Source: Variovorax sp. J22G73 (GTDB lineage Bacteria; Pseudomonadota; Gammaproteobacteria; Burkholderiales; Burkholderiaceae_C). From it: DNA of 64,000 bases. The notes beneath the pieces were generated by a model, which did no database searches, was not told where the DNA came from, and saw only the letters and a list, made by a program, of their open reading frames with translations. Both the position numbers and the translations under genes were made by a program. Below, piece after piece: positions 34,346-42,444 of this stretch. Position 1 is the first letter of the stretch, and every line of letters starts with the position of its first letter. The DNA lies in NCBI RefSeq assembly GCF_030317035.1, contig NZ_JASZYK010000005.1, forward strand, positions 62,001 through 126,000, written 5' to 3'.

Positions 34346-35242
34346 ATGGCTTCCCTCTTTCAACTCCGCCGCGGCCTGATGGCCCTGACCCTTGCATCCG
34401 TGGCAGCCGCCACCGCCTTGCCGGCCATGGCCGCCGAGCCCGCCAAGGCCGGCAAGCCCTTGACCATCGGCCTGATTCCCGCTGAAGACTCGCAGGCCAT
34501 GATCGAAAGCAGCCGCCTGGTGCTCGACAGCCTGCAGCAGCAGCTGGGCATGCCGGTGAAGCCCTTCGTGGCGACCGACTACAACGGCGTGATCGAGGCG
34601 CTGCGCTCCAAGAAGCTCGACGTGGCCTACCTGGGCCCGTTCTCGTACGTGCTGGCCAACCAGGTCGCCGATGTCGAGGCCTTCGCCGTGGCCGTCACCA
34701 AGAAGACCGGCCAGAGCTCGTACAAGAGCGTGATCATCGCCCGCAAGGAGAGCGGCATCGCCAAGGCCGCCGACCTGAAGGGCCACACCTTCGCCTTCGT
34801 CGACCCGACCTCGGCCTCGGGCCACCTGTTTCCGAAGGCGGGCCTGCTGCAGGCCGGCTACGACCCCGAGACCTTCTTCGGCCGCGTGATCTTCTCGGGC
34901 TCGCACGACGCCAGCATCCTGGCCGTGGCCAACAAGAAGGTCGATGCCGCCGCCGTGGCCGACCGCATCCTGGCGAGCGCCATCGCCAAGGGCCAGGTGA
35001 AGGCCGACGAGCTGGAAATCGTCTGGTCGTCCAACCCCATTCCCGAATCGCCGATGGTGTGGCGCAAGGACCTCGACCCGGCATTGAAGGCGAAGATCGC
35101 CCAGGCCCTGGCCAACGTGAAAGACCTGCCATGGGGCGACCAGGGCGTGCTGAACGGCTTCCAGCCCACCAACGACGCGGCCTACAACGTGGTGCGCGAC
35201 ACGGCCAAGGCGCTCAAGCTCGACCTGCGGAGCATGAAGTGA
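34346..35242 (+). CDS. phnD: Phosphonate ABC transporter substrate-binding protein
   Basis: 298 aa periplasmic receptor. Signal peptide to about residue 29 (LPAMAAEP). The PhnD/phosphate-phosphite-phosphonate family core is clear: LTIGLIPAEDSQAMIESSRLVLDSLQQQLGMPVKPFVATDYNGVIEALRSKKLDVAYLGPFSYVLA, and FAFVDPTSASGHLFPKAGLLQAG, which contains the phosphonate-binding Ser/Thr loop. Its stop overlaps the GTG start of phnC by 3 bp. Captures organophosphonates for the PhnC/PhnE importer. Confidence 0.95.
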   Translation: MASLFQLRRGLMALTLASVAAATALPAMAAEPAKAGKPLTIGLIPAEDSQAMIESSRLVLDSLQQQLGMPVKPFVATDYNGVIEALRSKKLDVAYLGPFSYVLANQVADVEAFAVAVTKKTGQSSYKSVIIARKESGIAKAADLKGHTFAFVDPTSASGHLFPKAGLLQAGYDPETFFGRVIFSGSHDASILAVANKKVDAAAVADRILASAIAKGQVKADELEIVWSSNPIPESPMVWRKDLDPALKAKIAQALANVKDLPWGDQGVLNGFQPTNDAAYNVVRDTAKALKLDLRSMK

Positions 35243-36039
35243 TCCGCATCCGGCAGCTCACCAAGCGCTATGGCGACAACGCCGTGCTGCGCGGCGTGGA
35301 CTTCGACGCGGCCCCCGGCGAGTTCGTGGTGGTGCTGGGCGAATCGGGGGCCGGCAAGTCGACCCTGCTGCGCTGCGTGAACCGCCTGGCCGTGGCCGAC
35401 GGCGGCGAGCTGAACGTCGACGGCATGGACGCCGTGCACTGCGCCGACACCCGCGCGCTGCGACAGCGCGTGGCCATGATCTTCCAGCACCACAACGTGG
35501 TGCCGCGGCTGAGCGCGCTGAAGAACGTGCTGACCGGGCGCCTGGGCGCGGTGTCGACGCTGGCGTCGGTGCTGCACTTCTTCAGCCGCGAAGACATCGC
35601 GCTGGCGCACGAGTGCCTGGCCCGCGTGGGCCTGGCGCACAAGGCGCACGAGCGCACCGACTCGCTGTCGGGCGGCCAGATGCAGCGCGTGGGCATCGCG
35701 CGCGCGCTGGCGCAGAAGCCGCGCCTCATCCTGGCGGACGAGCCGGTGGCGAGCCTCGACCCGCAAACCTCGCGCAAGGTGCTGCAGTACCTACACGACG
35801 CGTCGCGCGAGCTGGGCATCACCGTGCTGTGCAACCTGCACCAGGTCGACTATGCGCGCGAGTTCGCGGACCGCATCGTCGGCCTCGCGCAGGGCCGCGT
35901 GGTGTTCGACGGCGCGCCGCGGGCCATGGGGCCCGAGGACATCGACCGCATCTACACGCCGCAGCCCGCGGCCGACCGCAAGGACGCGGCCGGCCCGGCC
36001 GCGCGGCTCGCGCCGCTGGTGGCGGGCGCGCACCGCTGA
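35239..36039 (+). CDS. phnC: Phosphonate ABC transporter ATP-binding protein
   Basis: 266 aa. Starts with GTG 35239 inside the phnD stop (GTGA overlap), the only start just before the conserved IRIRQLTKRYG. Walker A GESGAGKST, Q-loop MIFQHHNVVPRLSALKNVLTGRLG (typical PhnC), signature LSGGQMQRVGIARAL, Walker B LILADEPVASLD. Energises phosphonate import with PhnE. Confidence 0.95.
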   Translation: MIRIRQLTKRYGDNAVLRGVDFDAAPGEFVVVLGESGAGKSTLLRCVNRLAVADGGELNVDGMDAVHCADTRALRQRVAMIFQHHNVVPRLSALKNVLTGRLGAVSTLASVLHFFSREDIALAHECLARVGLAHKAHERTDSLSGGQMQRVGIARALAQKPRLILADEPVASLDPQTSRKVLQYLHDASRELGITVLCNLHQVDYAREFADRIVGLAQGRVVFDGAPRAMGPEDIDRIYTPQPAADRKDAAGPAARLAPLVAGAHR

Positions 36040-36051
36040 ACAACATTGACC

Positions 36052-36888
36052 ATGAAGAATTCATCTACCCACCCTTCGACTTCCTACGCCTGGACCGGCC
36101 CGCTGCCCGAAGGCCGCCGCGGCTGGTTCAACCTGCTCGTCGGGCTGTGCGTCGTGGCCTGGGCGCTGCAGTGGAGCGCCGACGGCGCGCAGCTCAGCTG
36201 GTCGGAGCTGGCGGCCGGGCTGCCGCAGATCGTCGACTTCCTGGGGCGCACGCTGCCGCCCGACACCCACATCCTGGGCCGGCTGCTGGCCCCCGCGCTG
36301 GAGACGGTGCAGATCGCCGTGTGGGGCACGCTGCTGGCGGTGCTGCCGGCCATTCCGCTGTCGTTCCTGGCCGCGCGCAACCTGCAGAGCAGGCGCTGGG
36401 TGTACCAGGGCACGCGGCAGGCGCTGAACGTGGTGCGCAGCATCAACGAGCTGATCCTGGCGCTGGTGTTCGTCTCTGCCGTGGGGCTGGGGCCGTTCCC
36501 CGGCGTGCTGGCGCTCGCGCTGCATGGCGCGGGCATGCTGGGCAAGTTCTTCGCCGACGCCATCGAGGAGATCGACCAGGGCCCGCTCGAGGCCTTGCGC
36601 GCCACCGGTGCGCGGCCGCTGCAGGTGATCGTGTTCGGCGTGCTGCCGCAGGTGGTCACGGCGTGGATCGCGGTGGTGCTGTACCGCTTCGAGGTGAACC
36701 TGCGCTCAGCCACGGTGCTGGGCATGGTGGGGGCGGGCGGGCTGGGCTTCGAGCTGGTGAGCAGCCTGAAGCTGTTCCGCTACACCGAGACCGCCACCTG
36801 CATCATCGTGATCACGGTGATGGTGATCGTCGCGGACACGCTCTCCAGCCAGCTGCGCCATCGCATCCAGCGCAACGGCCGTCACTGA
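36052..36888 (+). CDS. phnE: Phosphonate ABC transporter permease
   Basis: 278 aa inner-membrane protein with about six membrane segments. The EAA loop region (DAIEEIDQGPLEALRATGARPLQVIVFGVLPQVVTAWIAVVLYRFEVNLRSATVLGMVGAGGLG) is typical of PhnE. ATG 36052 chosen over the in-frame TTG at 36046. 12 bp after phnC, 2 bp before the dehydrogenase gene. Confidence 0.94.
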   Translation: MKNSSTHPSTSYAWTGPLPEGRRGWFNLLVGLCVVAWALQWSADGAQLSWSELAAGLPQIVDFLGRTLPPDTHILGRLLAPALETVQIAVWGTLLAVLPAIPLSFLAARNLQSRRWVYQGTRQALNVVRSINELILALVFVSAVGLGPFPGVLALALHGAGMLGKFFADAIEEIDQGPLEALRATGARPLQVIVFGVLPQVVTAWIAVVLYRFEVNLRSATVLGMVGAGGLGFELVSSLKLFRYTETATCIIVITVMVIVADTLSSQLRHRIQRNGRH

Positions 36889-36890
36889 CC

Positions 36891-37982
36891 ATGTGGACCT
36901 ACTACAACCCCGTCGACGTGCACGCAGGCTGCGGCTCGCTGGAGGCGCTGCCGCGCCTGCTGGGCGCGCGGCGCGCCATTCTCATTGCGTTTCCCGAGGC
37001 GACCGGCCTCGGCCTGGTCGAGCGCATTCGCGGCCTGCTGGGCGAGCGCCTGGCGGCCATGGAAACCGGCGTGCTCCCCAACCCCGACGTCGCGTGGCTG
37101 GCCCCGATGTACGAGCGCCTGTGGCGCGACCATGCGGACGTCGACTGCGTCATCGCGCTCGGCGGCGGCAGCGTGATCGACTGCGCGAAGGTCATGCTCA
37201 CGCGCCCCGCGCACGGTGGCTTCGATGAGCTGATGGCGCTGCTCGAAGGCGCGGACGCGGTGCCCGCGGCCGGGCGCAGCCACCGCCGGCTGATCGCCGT
37301 GCCGACCACGGCCGGCACCGGCAGCGAGGTGACGCCCTGGGCCACGGTGTGGGACCAGGCGCGCGCGCGCAAGCTGTCGCTGCAGCTGCCCTGGACCTGG
37401 CCGCAGGCCGCCATCGTCGACGCCGAGCTGATGCTGAGCCTGCCGCATGAAGCCACGCTGGCCAGCGGGCTCGATGCGCTGTCGCACGCGCTCGAGTCGC
37501 TGTGGAACGTGCACCGCAACCCGGTGTCGGCCAGCCTGGCGGTGAGCGCGGCGCGCAGCATCGTCTCGACCTTGCCTCGCTTGCTGGCCGAGCCCGGCCG
37601 GCCCGAGCTGCGCGAGCGCCTTGCCACGGCCGCGCTGCAGGCCGGGCTGGCCTTTTCGAACACGCGCACGGCGCTGGCGCATTCGCTGTCGTACGACATC
37701 ACGCTGCGGCACGGCACGCCGCACGGCATCGCGTGCTCGTTCAGCCTGCCGCGAATCATGCGGTTGGCGGCCGGGCGCGACCCGGCGCTGGATGCGCTGC
37801 TGCTGTCCGTCTTCGACGCTTGCGACATCGACGAGGCGGTCGCTTCGCTCTCGGGTTTTCTAGAGCACCTGGGCGTCAGCGTGGACCCGGTGAGCTACGG
37901 CATTGCCGAGGCCGACTGGAGCGACCGCATCGCGCAGGCGCTGGCCGGCGCGCGCGGACGCAACTTCGTGGCCGCGGCCTGA
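36891..37982 (+). CDS. Phosphonate-associated iron-containing alcohol dehydrogenase
   Basis: 363 aa group III (FucO-like) alcohol dehydrogenase. NAD-binding GGGS at 91-94, TTAGTGSEVTPWA, and the four metal ligands Asp195, His199, His264 and His278 with standard spacing. Relatives in phosphonate clusters interconvert phosphonoacetaldehyde and 2-hydroxyethylphosphonate. Since the next gene is phnX and no transaminase (phnW) is nearby, I infer it works here as an oxidase of hydroxyethylphosphonate, feeding phosphonoacetaldehyde to PhnX. The direction is not proven. Confidence 0.9.
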   Translation: MWTYYNPVDVHAGCGSLEALPRLLGARRAILIAFPEATGLGLVERIRGLLGERLAAMETGVLPNPDVAWLAPMYERLWRDHADVDCVIALGGGSVIDCAKVMLTRPAHGGFDELMALLEGADAVPAAGRSHRRLIAVPTTAGTGSEVTPWATVWDQARARKLSLQLPWTWPQAAIVDAELMLSLPHEATLASGLDALSHALESLWNVHRNPVSASLAVSAARSIVSTLPRLLAEPGRPELRERLATAALQAGLAFSNTRTALAHSLSYDITLRHGTPHGIACSFSLPRIMRLAAGRDPALDALLLSVFDACDIDEAVASLSGFLEHLGVSVDPVSYGIAEADWSDRIAQALAGARGRNFVAAA

Positions 37983-38052
37983 GCACCCGTTCCACCCATT
38001 CCACACATTTCACCCATTCGACTTTCGAACTTTCTTCATCGACACCAACGCC

Positions 38053-38892
38053 ATGAACACCCTTTCCACCCACGCTCCCTTGCCACCGCACAGCCTGCAG
38101 GCCGTCATTTTCGACTGGGCCGGCACGCTGGTGGACTTCGGCTCGCTCGCGCCCACGCAGATCTTCGTGGAGTCGTTCGCCAGCTTCGGCATTCACATCA
38201 GCCTGGCGCAGGCGCGCGGGCCCATGGGCCTGTCCAAGCGCGACCACATCCGCACCTTGCTCGAAGAGCCCGCCATCAGCGCGCAATGGCAGGAGCGCTT
38301 CGGCGCGCTGCCCGGCGCGAGCGACATCGATGCGCTGTACGAGCGCTTCATGCCGATGCAGATCGAGAAGGTGGGCGCTTATTCGAAGCCCATTCCCGGC
38401 GCCATCGACACGCTGGCGTGGCTTCGCGCGCAGGGGCTGAAGATCGGCTCGTGCTCGGGCTACCCGCGCCAGGTGCTCGACGTGCTGCTGCCGCTGGCCG
38501 CGCAGGCCGGCATCGTGCCCGACCACGTGGTGGCCGGCGACGAGCTGGCGGCCGGCGGCCGCCCGGGGCCGTACATGGCGCTGGCCAACGTGCTGGCGTT
38601 GAAGGTGGGCGACGTGCGCGCCTGCGTGAAGGTCGACGACACCACCCCGGGCATCGAGGAAGGCCGCAACGCGGGCATGTGGTGCGTGGGGCTCACGCTG
38701 TCGGGCAACGAGGTCGGCCTGACCGAAGACGAGCTCGGCCGGCTCGCGCCGGCGGAAGTGGCCGAGCGCCGGCAGGTGGCGGACCGCCGGCTGCGCGACG
38801 CGGGGGCGCATTTCGTGATCGACAGCGTGGCGGAGCTGCCGGGCGTGATGCATGAGATTGCGCGGCTGCACGGCGCGTCGCGCGCGGAGTGA
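38053..38892 (+). CDS. phnX: Phosphonoacetaldehyde hydrolase
   Basis: 279 aa HAD-superfamily enzyme that cleaves the C-P bond of phosphonoacetaldehyde to acetaldehyde and phosphate. Nucleophile Asp21 in IFDWAGT (the DWAGT variant is PhnX-specific), Schiff-base Lys62 in GPMGLSKRDHI, GSCSGYPRQV, and VKVDDTTPGIEEGRNAGMWCVG. ATG 38053, 70 bp after the dehydrogenase. Last gene of the operon, giving a self-contained import, oxidation and cleavage route. Confidence 0.96.
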   Translation: MNTLSTHAPLPPHSLQAVIFDWAGTLVDFGSLAPTQIFVESFASFGIHISLAQARGPMGLSKRDHIRTLLEEPAISAQWQERFGALPGASDIDALYERFMPMQIEKVGAYSKPIPGAIDTLAWLRAQGLKIGSCSGYPRQVLDVLLPLAAQAGIVPDHVVAGDELAAGGRPGPYMALANVLALKVGDVRACVKVDDTTPGIEEGRNAGMWCVGLTLSGNEVGLTEDELGRLAPAEVAERRQVADRRLRDAGAHFVIDSVAELPGVMHEIARLHGASRAE

Positions 38893-38933
38893 TCCGGGTC
38901 ACCGGGTGATGGGACGTTGCCCCGTGATGAAAG

Positions 38934-40283
38934 TCAGCGCGTGACGTCGACGTTGCGCGACTCGGGCAGCCGCCACATCGCCCACACGCTCAGCGCGCCC
39001 ACGGCCACCACGTAGTAGGCGGGCGAGAGCGGGTCGTGCGTCACGGCCAGCAGCCAGGTGATGACGAACTGCGTGGTACCGCCGAACACCGAGGTGCTGA
39101 TGGCATACACCAGCGACAGGCCGGTGCTGCGGATGGCGATGGGCATCAGCTCCGGCACGGTCAGCAGGCCCGCCGCGCCGAAGATGGCCGTGAGCGCGGC
39201 CAGGCTCGCGCTCACGCCCAGCAGCGCGAACGCGGTCGGCGCGCCGGAGAGCCACAGGAACATCGGCACGATCAGCACCATGAGCGCGATGCGCGGCAGC
39301 ATGTTGACGGCCTTGCGGCCGTAGCGGTCGCACAGCAGGCCGCCCACCAGCGCGAACACGAAGGTCACGGCGCCGCCGATGAGCACCGAGCCCTGGGCCA
39401 GCGCGGGCCCCAGCTTGAGCACCTGCACCGCGTAGGTGACCATGTAGTTGCCGACCTGCGATGCCACCGCCGTCGACGCCGTCACCATGATGCCCAGCAG
39501 CAGGATGCGCCGGTGCTCCCTGAACACCGACCCGACGATTTGCGTGCCGCTGCGGTCCTGCGTGCCCTCGTGCGTTTCCGGCAGGCTGCGGCGGATGTAG
39601 ATCGCGATGGGGATGAGCACCAGGCTGAACAGGAACGGCACGCGCCAGCCCCAGGAGGCGAGCTGCTCGGCCGTGAGCAGCAGCGACAGCGTCACGCCGA
39701 ACACGCCGCCTACGGTCACCGCCAGGCCCTGGCTGGCGATCTGCCAGCTGGAATAGAAGCCGCGCCTGTTCGCTGGCGCCGCTTCGATGAGCAGCGCGGT
39801 CGCGGGCCCGACCTCTCCGCCCAGCGCCAGCCCCTGCAGCAGGCGGCACAGCACCACGACGATGGGCGCGGCGATGCCGATGCTGGCGTAGCTGGGCGTG
39901 GCCGCCAGCCCCAGCGTGCCCACGGTGATGAGCGTGACCGTGAGGATCATCGCGGGTTTGCGGCCGGCCTTGTCGGCGAAGGCGCCGATCAGCACCGCGC
40001 CCAGCGGCCGGGTGAAAAAACCCACGCCGAAGGTCGCCACCGCGGCCAGCAGGCTGCCGAACTCCCCGCCGATGGGGAAGAAGGTGCGCCCGATGTACAC
40101 CGCGAAGTACGCGTAGATGACGAAGTCGTAGAACTCGAGGGCGTTGCCTGCGACCGCGGCGGCGATGGCCTTGCGGCTGATGGGCGTGCCGCTTGCGGGC
40201 GCTGTGGCGTCGGTGCCCGCGTGCAAAGCCTGTGCGCGCGGGTCGGCATGGGGGTGGTTCGGGTCCAGGGTGGTGGCGCTCAT
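38934..40283 (-). CDS. MFS transporter, metabolite:H+ symporter type (ShiA/ProP-like)
   Basis: 449 aa with 12 membrane segments. Typical metabolite:H+ symporter sequence: AGNALEFYDFVIYAYFAVYIGRTFFP, FFTRPLGAVLIGAFADKAGRKPAM, RLLQGLALGGEVGPATALLIEAAPANRRGFYSSWQIASQGLAV. Imports a small carboxylate or amino-acid-like compound; exact substrate unknown. 41 bp downstream of a DUF2817 gene on the same strand and convergent with phnX, so it likely brings in the substrate for the DUF2817/amidotransferase pair. Confidence 0.9.
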   Translation of the reverse strand: MSATTLDPNHPHADPRAQALHAGTDATAPASGTPISRKAIAAAVAGNALEFYDFVIYAYFAVYIGRTFFPIGGEFGSLLAAVATFGVGFFTRPLGAVLIGAFADKAGRKPAMILTVTLITVGTLGLAATPSYASIGIAAPIVVVLCRLLQGLALGGEVGPATALLIEAAPANRRGFYSSWQIASQGLAVTVGGVFGVTLSLLLTAEQLASWGWRVPFLFSLVLIPIAIYIRRSLPETHEGTQDRSGTQIVGSVFREHRRILLLGIMVTASTAVASQVGNYMVTYAVQVLKLGPALAQGSVLIGGAVTFVFALVGGLLCDRYGRKAVNMLPRIALMVLIVPMFLWLSGAPTAFALLGVSASLAALTAIFGAAGLLTVPELMPIAIRSTGLSLVYAISTSVFGGTTQFVITWLLAVTHDPLSPAYYVVAVGALSVWAMWRLPESRNVDVTR

Positions 40284-40324
40284 GGTTGTCTCCAGTGTTC
40301 TGCGGGCGTGAAAGCCAAGCCGGG

Positions 40325-41482
40325 TCAGGCGGCCATCGCCGGGGCTGGGGCCCGGGCAGTGCCTTCGGCAAGCCCGCGCAAGGCCTGCAGGCAGGCTTGC
40401 GCGCCTTGCGCCCAGACGGCGAGCTTCCAGTCGTCGGCCTCCGGGTAGAAGGCGTCCTTGAGCTGCGCGCGAATGCCGGCGGCCCTGGCCGCATCGGCCG
40501 GGTTCGTGGCGCCGTGGCGGTGCAGCCAGTGCTCGGCGCGCAGCGCGGCGGTGACCTGCTCGGCGGGCCGGGTGCCGTATTCGAGGCAGATGCCCACGTG
40601 CCGGGCCTGCGCGCATTCTTCGGTCAGTGCGGTCTGGATCGGCCCGGTCAGCGGGATGCTGGTCGATGTTCCCGCGGTGACCGAGGTGAGTGGGCCCCAC
40701 CAGCGGGTGCCGATCGCCAGCACGGCGGGGTCTTCGTCGAAGCTCGCGAAGATGCGCTCGCCGATGCCGTAGGGGCCGAGGCCGGTGTGGATGTCGATCG
40801 ACGCCAGTTCGCGCACCTGGCCTGCATGGCTTCGGAGGATGTCGCGAAAGACGAGGTTGCTCCAGGCAGGTGCCACGCCGCCGTAGTGCAGGCCGTCGGC
40901 AAAGGCATGCTGGCCGAGCGAGATGGCGCGCTGCAGGCCGCGGGCGCCGTGGCGTTCGCGGTAGGCGTGCAGCAACGCTTCGGTGGCGGGCTGCGGCGGC
41001 CATTCGCCGGGCAGCAGCAGGTCGTGGATTTCGCCGTAGCCGGCGTTCAGGGGCAGCGGCTTCGAGAAATCCACGAAGTTGCGGTTCAGGTCGATGTTCT
41101 CCTGCGTGGCCCGGCGCAGGTGCGAAAAGCCGTAGGGATTGACGGCGTGCACGTGCAGCACGGCGACGTCCTGCGATGGACGTTCGCCATCGCCAATATC
41201 GACACCATTGCCATCGTCGCCCAGTGCGAGCATGCCCGCCTGTATCGCCGAACCGCAGAAGCCCTCGACGCCGTGCACGCCGCTGATCGTGACGAGCATC
41301 TTCGATGCGTCGGCCGGTCCGTCGAGCACCACGTCGGTGGCGAGCACCTCGCCCTGGGCGCCCGCAAGGCCGAGCACGTGCGACTGCACGGCGAGGCCGC
41401 GGCGCGCGGCGGCTTGCAGGAACTTGGCGCGCGCGTCTGCGTAGGTGGCGCTGAAGAGCGCGAGGATCTGCTGGTCGTTCAT
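40325..41482 (-). CDS. DUF2817 / M14-like metallocarboxypeptidase-family protein
   Basis: 385 aa paralogue of the protein at 13739-14830. Shared segments include ARAKFL, LATDVV, SGVHGVE (His and Glu), NPYGFSHLRR / NPWGASWLRR, N-R-NF, HTGLGPY and LEYGTR. No signal peptide. ATG 41482. Both copies sit with a transport gene and a regulator, which suggests parallel catabolic units with related substrates. Reaction not established; zinc-dependent amide hydrolysis is inferred from the His-x-x-Glu...His pattern. Confidence 0.88.
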   Translation of the reverse strand: MNDQQILALFSATYADARAKFLQAAARRGLAVQSHVLGLAGAQGEVLATDVVLDGPADASKMLVTISGVHGVEGFCGSAIQAGMLALGDDGNGVDIGDGERPSQDVAVLHVHAVNPYGFSHLRRATQENIDLNRNFVDFSKPLPLNAGYGEIHDLLLPGEWPPQPATEALLHAYRERHGARGLQRAISLGQHAFADGLHYGGVAPAWSNLVFRDILRSHAGQVRELASIDIHTGLGPYGIGERIFASFDEDPAVLAIGTRWWGPLTSVTAGTSTSIPLTGPIQTALTEECAQARHVGICLEYGTRPAEQVTAALRAEHWLHRHGATNPADAARAAGIRAQLKDAFYPEADDWKLAVWAQGAQACLQALRGLAEGTARAPAPAMAA

Positions 41483-41527
41483 GGTGCGTGCTGGATGTCT
41501 CTGGATGTCTCTGGAGATTGGTAGGGG

Positions 41528-42343
41528 TCAGGCGGCCGAGGGGAGCCGTTCGCTGGTGCGCTGGCGGCGACGCTCGCGGCAGGCATCGCCGAATGCCGAG
41601 AACAGGGCGCGTGCGAAGGCGCTGTCGTCGATGCGCATTTCGGGGTGCCACTGCACGGCCAGCGTGAACTGCGGCGCGGACGCGATGGAGAACGACTCGA
41701 CCAACCCGTCAGGCGCCGTCGCCTCCACGCGCAGGCCGTGGCCGAGCCGCGCGATGCCCTGGTGGTGAAGCGAGTTGACGGCCACGCGCGCTCCGCCCGC
41801 GAGCCGCTCCAGCAGCCCGCCTTCGGCGATATGCAGGGCATGGCTGTCGTCATACCAGCGCTGCACGGGGCGCGCGTGGTCGCCTTCGCGGTGGTCGAGC
41901 CGGCCGGGCTGCAGGTGCACGGCGGGCTCCAGCGTGCCGCCGTGCAGCACGTTGAGCTCCTGGAAGCCGCGGCAGACCGCCAGCACCGGCACGCCGGCGG
42001 CGATGAGCGCGGGCAGCAGCGCGAAGACCGTGGCGTCGCGTGCCAGGTCGACCTGCATGTCGGCGTCGGGCTCGGCCCCATAGCGCGCGGGGTGCACGTT
42101 GGAGGGGCTGCCGGTGAGCACGATGCCGTCGATGGCGTCGGCGAGGCTCGCGGCGTCGATCGCGTCACCCGCGCAGGGCAGCACCAGCGGCAGGGCCTTC
42201 GACACCTCGCTCACGGCGCGCACATAGCCGTGCCATGCGGCATGCGCCACATGGCCGTGGCGCTCGATGCAGTCGGACGCGATGGCCACCACGGGGCGCG
42301 TCGAGGAAGAAGACAGGGAAGACCGGGAAGAGGCGGATTTCAT
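41528..42343 (-). CDS. PuuD-like gamma-glutamyl-gamma-aminobutyrate hydrolase family protein
   Basis: 271 aa class I glutamine amidotransferase-like hydrolase. The nucleophile is Cys124 in LAVCRGFQELNV, the oxyanion strand is LTGSPSNVHPARYG, and the His-Glu pair is in QWHPEMR. The family cleaves gamma-glutamyl amides, e.g. gamma-glutamyl-GABA in putrescine catabolism. The N-terminal 15 residues are Ser-rich and probably disordered. First gene of a unit with the DUF2817 protein and the MFS importer; divergent from a LysR gene. A role in degrading an imported glutamyl or acyl amide is inferred. Confidence 0.9.
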   Translation of the reverse strand: MKSASSRSSLSSSSTRPVVAIASDCIERHGHVAHAAWHGYVRAVSEVSKALPLVLPCAGDAIDAASLADAIDGIVLTGSPSNVHPARYGAEPDADMQVDLARDATVFALLPALIAAGVPVLAVCRGFQELNVLHGGTLEPAVHLQPGRLDHREGDHARPVQRWYDDSHALHIAEGGLLERLAGGARVAVNSLHHQGIARLGHGLRVEATAPDGLVESFSIASAPQFTLAVQWHPEMRIDDSAFARALFSAFGDACRERRRQRTSERLPSAA

Positions 42344-42395
42344 CGCTGCGAACTGGAGTGGGATCGCAGTTTAGAAATCGCTTCAGCTTAAGTAA

Positions 42396-42425
42396 ATTGC
42401 AATATATTCAAGAAATAGTTGCAAC
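42396..42425. promoter_or_regulatory. Paired palindromes in PuuD-like/LysR divergent promoter
   Basis: ATTGCAAT (42396-42403) and GTTGCAAC (42418-42425) are two 8-bp palindromes sharing TTGCAA, 22 bp centre to centre (two helical turns), in an AT-rich 101-bp intergenic space. Candidate LysR-type operator. Confidence 0.4.
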
Positions 42426-42444
42426 AAGCACAAGTGAAACGACG

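Noticed and set aside
38893..38933. Possible terminator between phnX and the MFS gene
   Set aside because: Complementary segments (tcaccggg / ccccgtga) pair imperfectly and there is no T-run on either strand.
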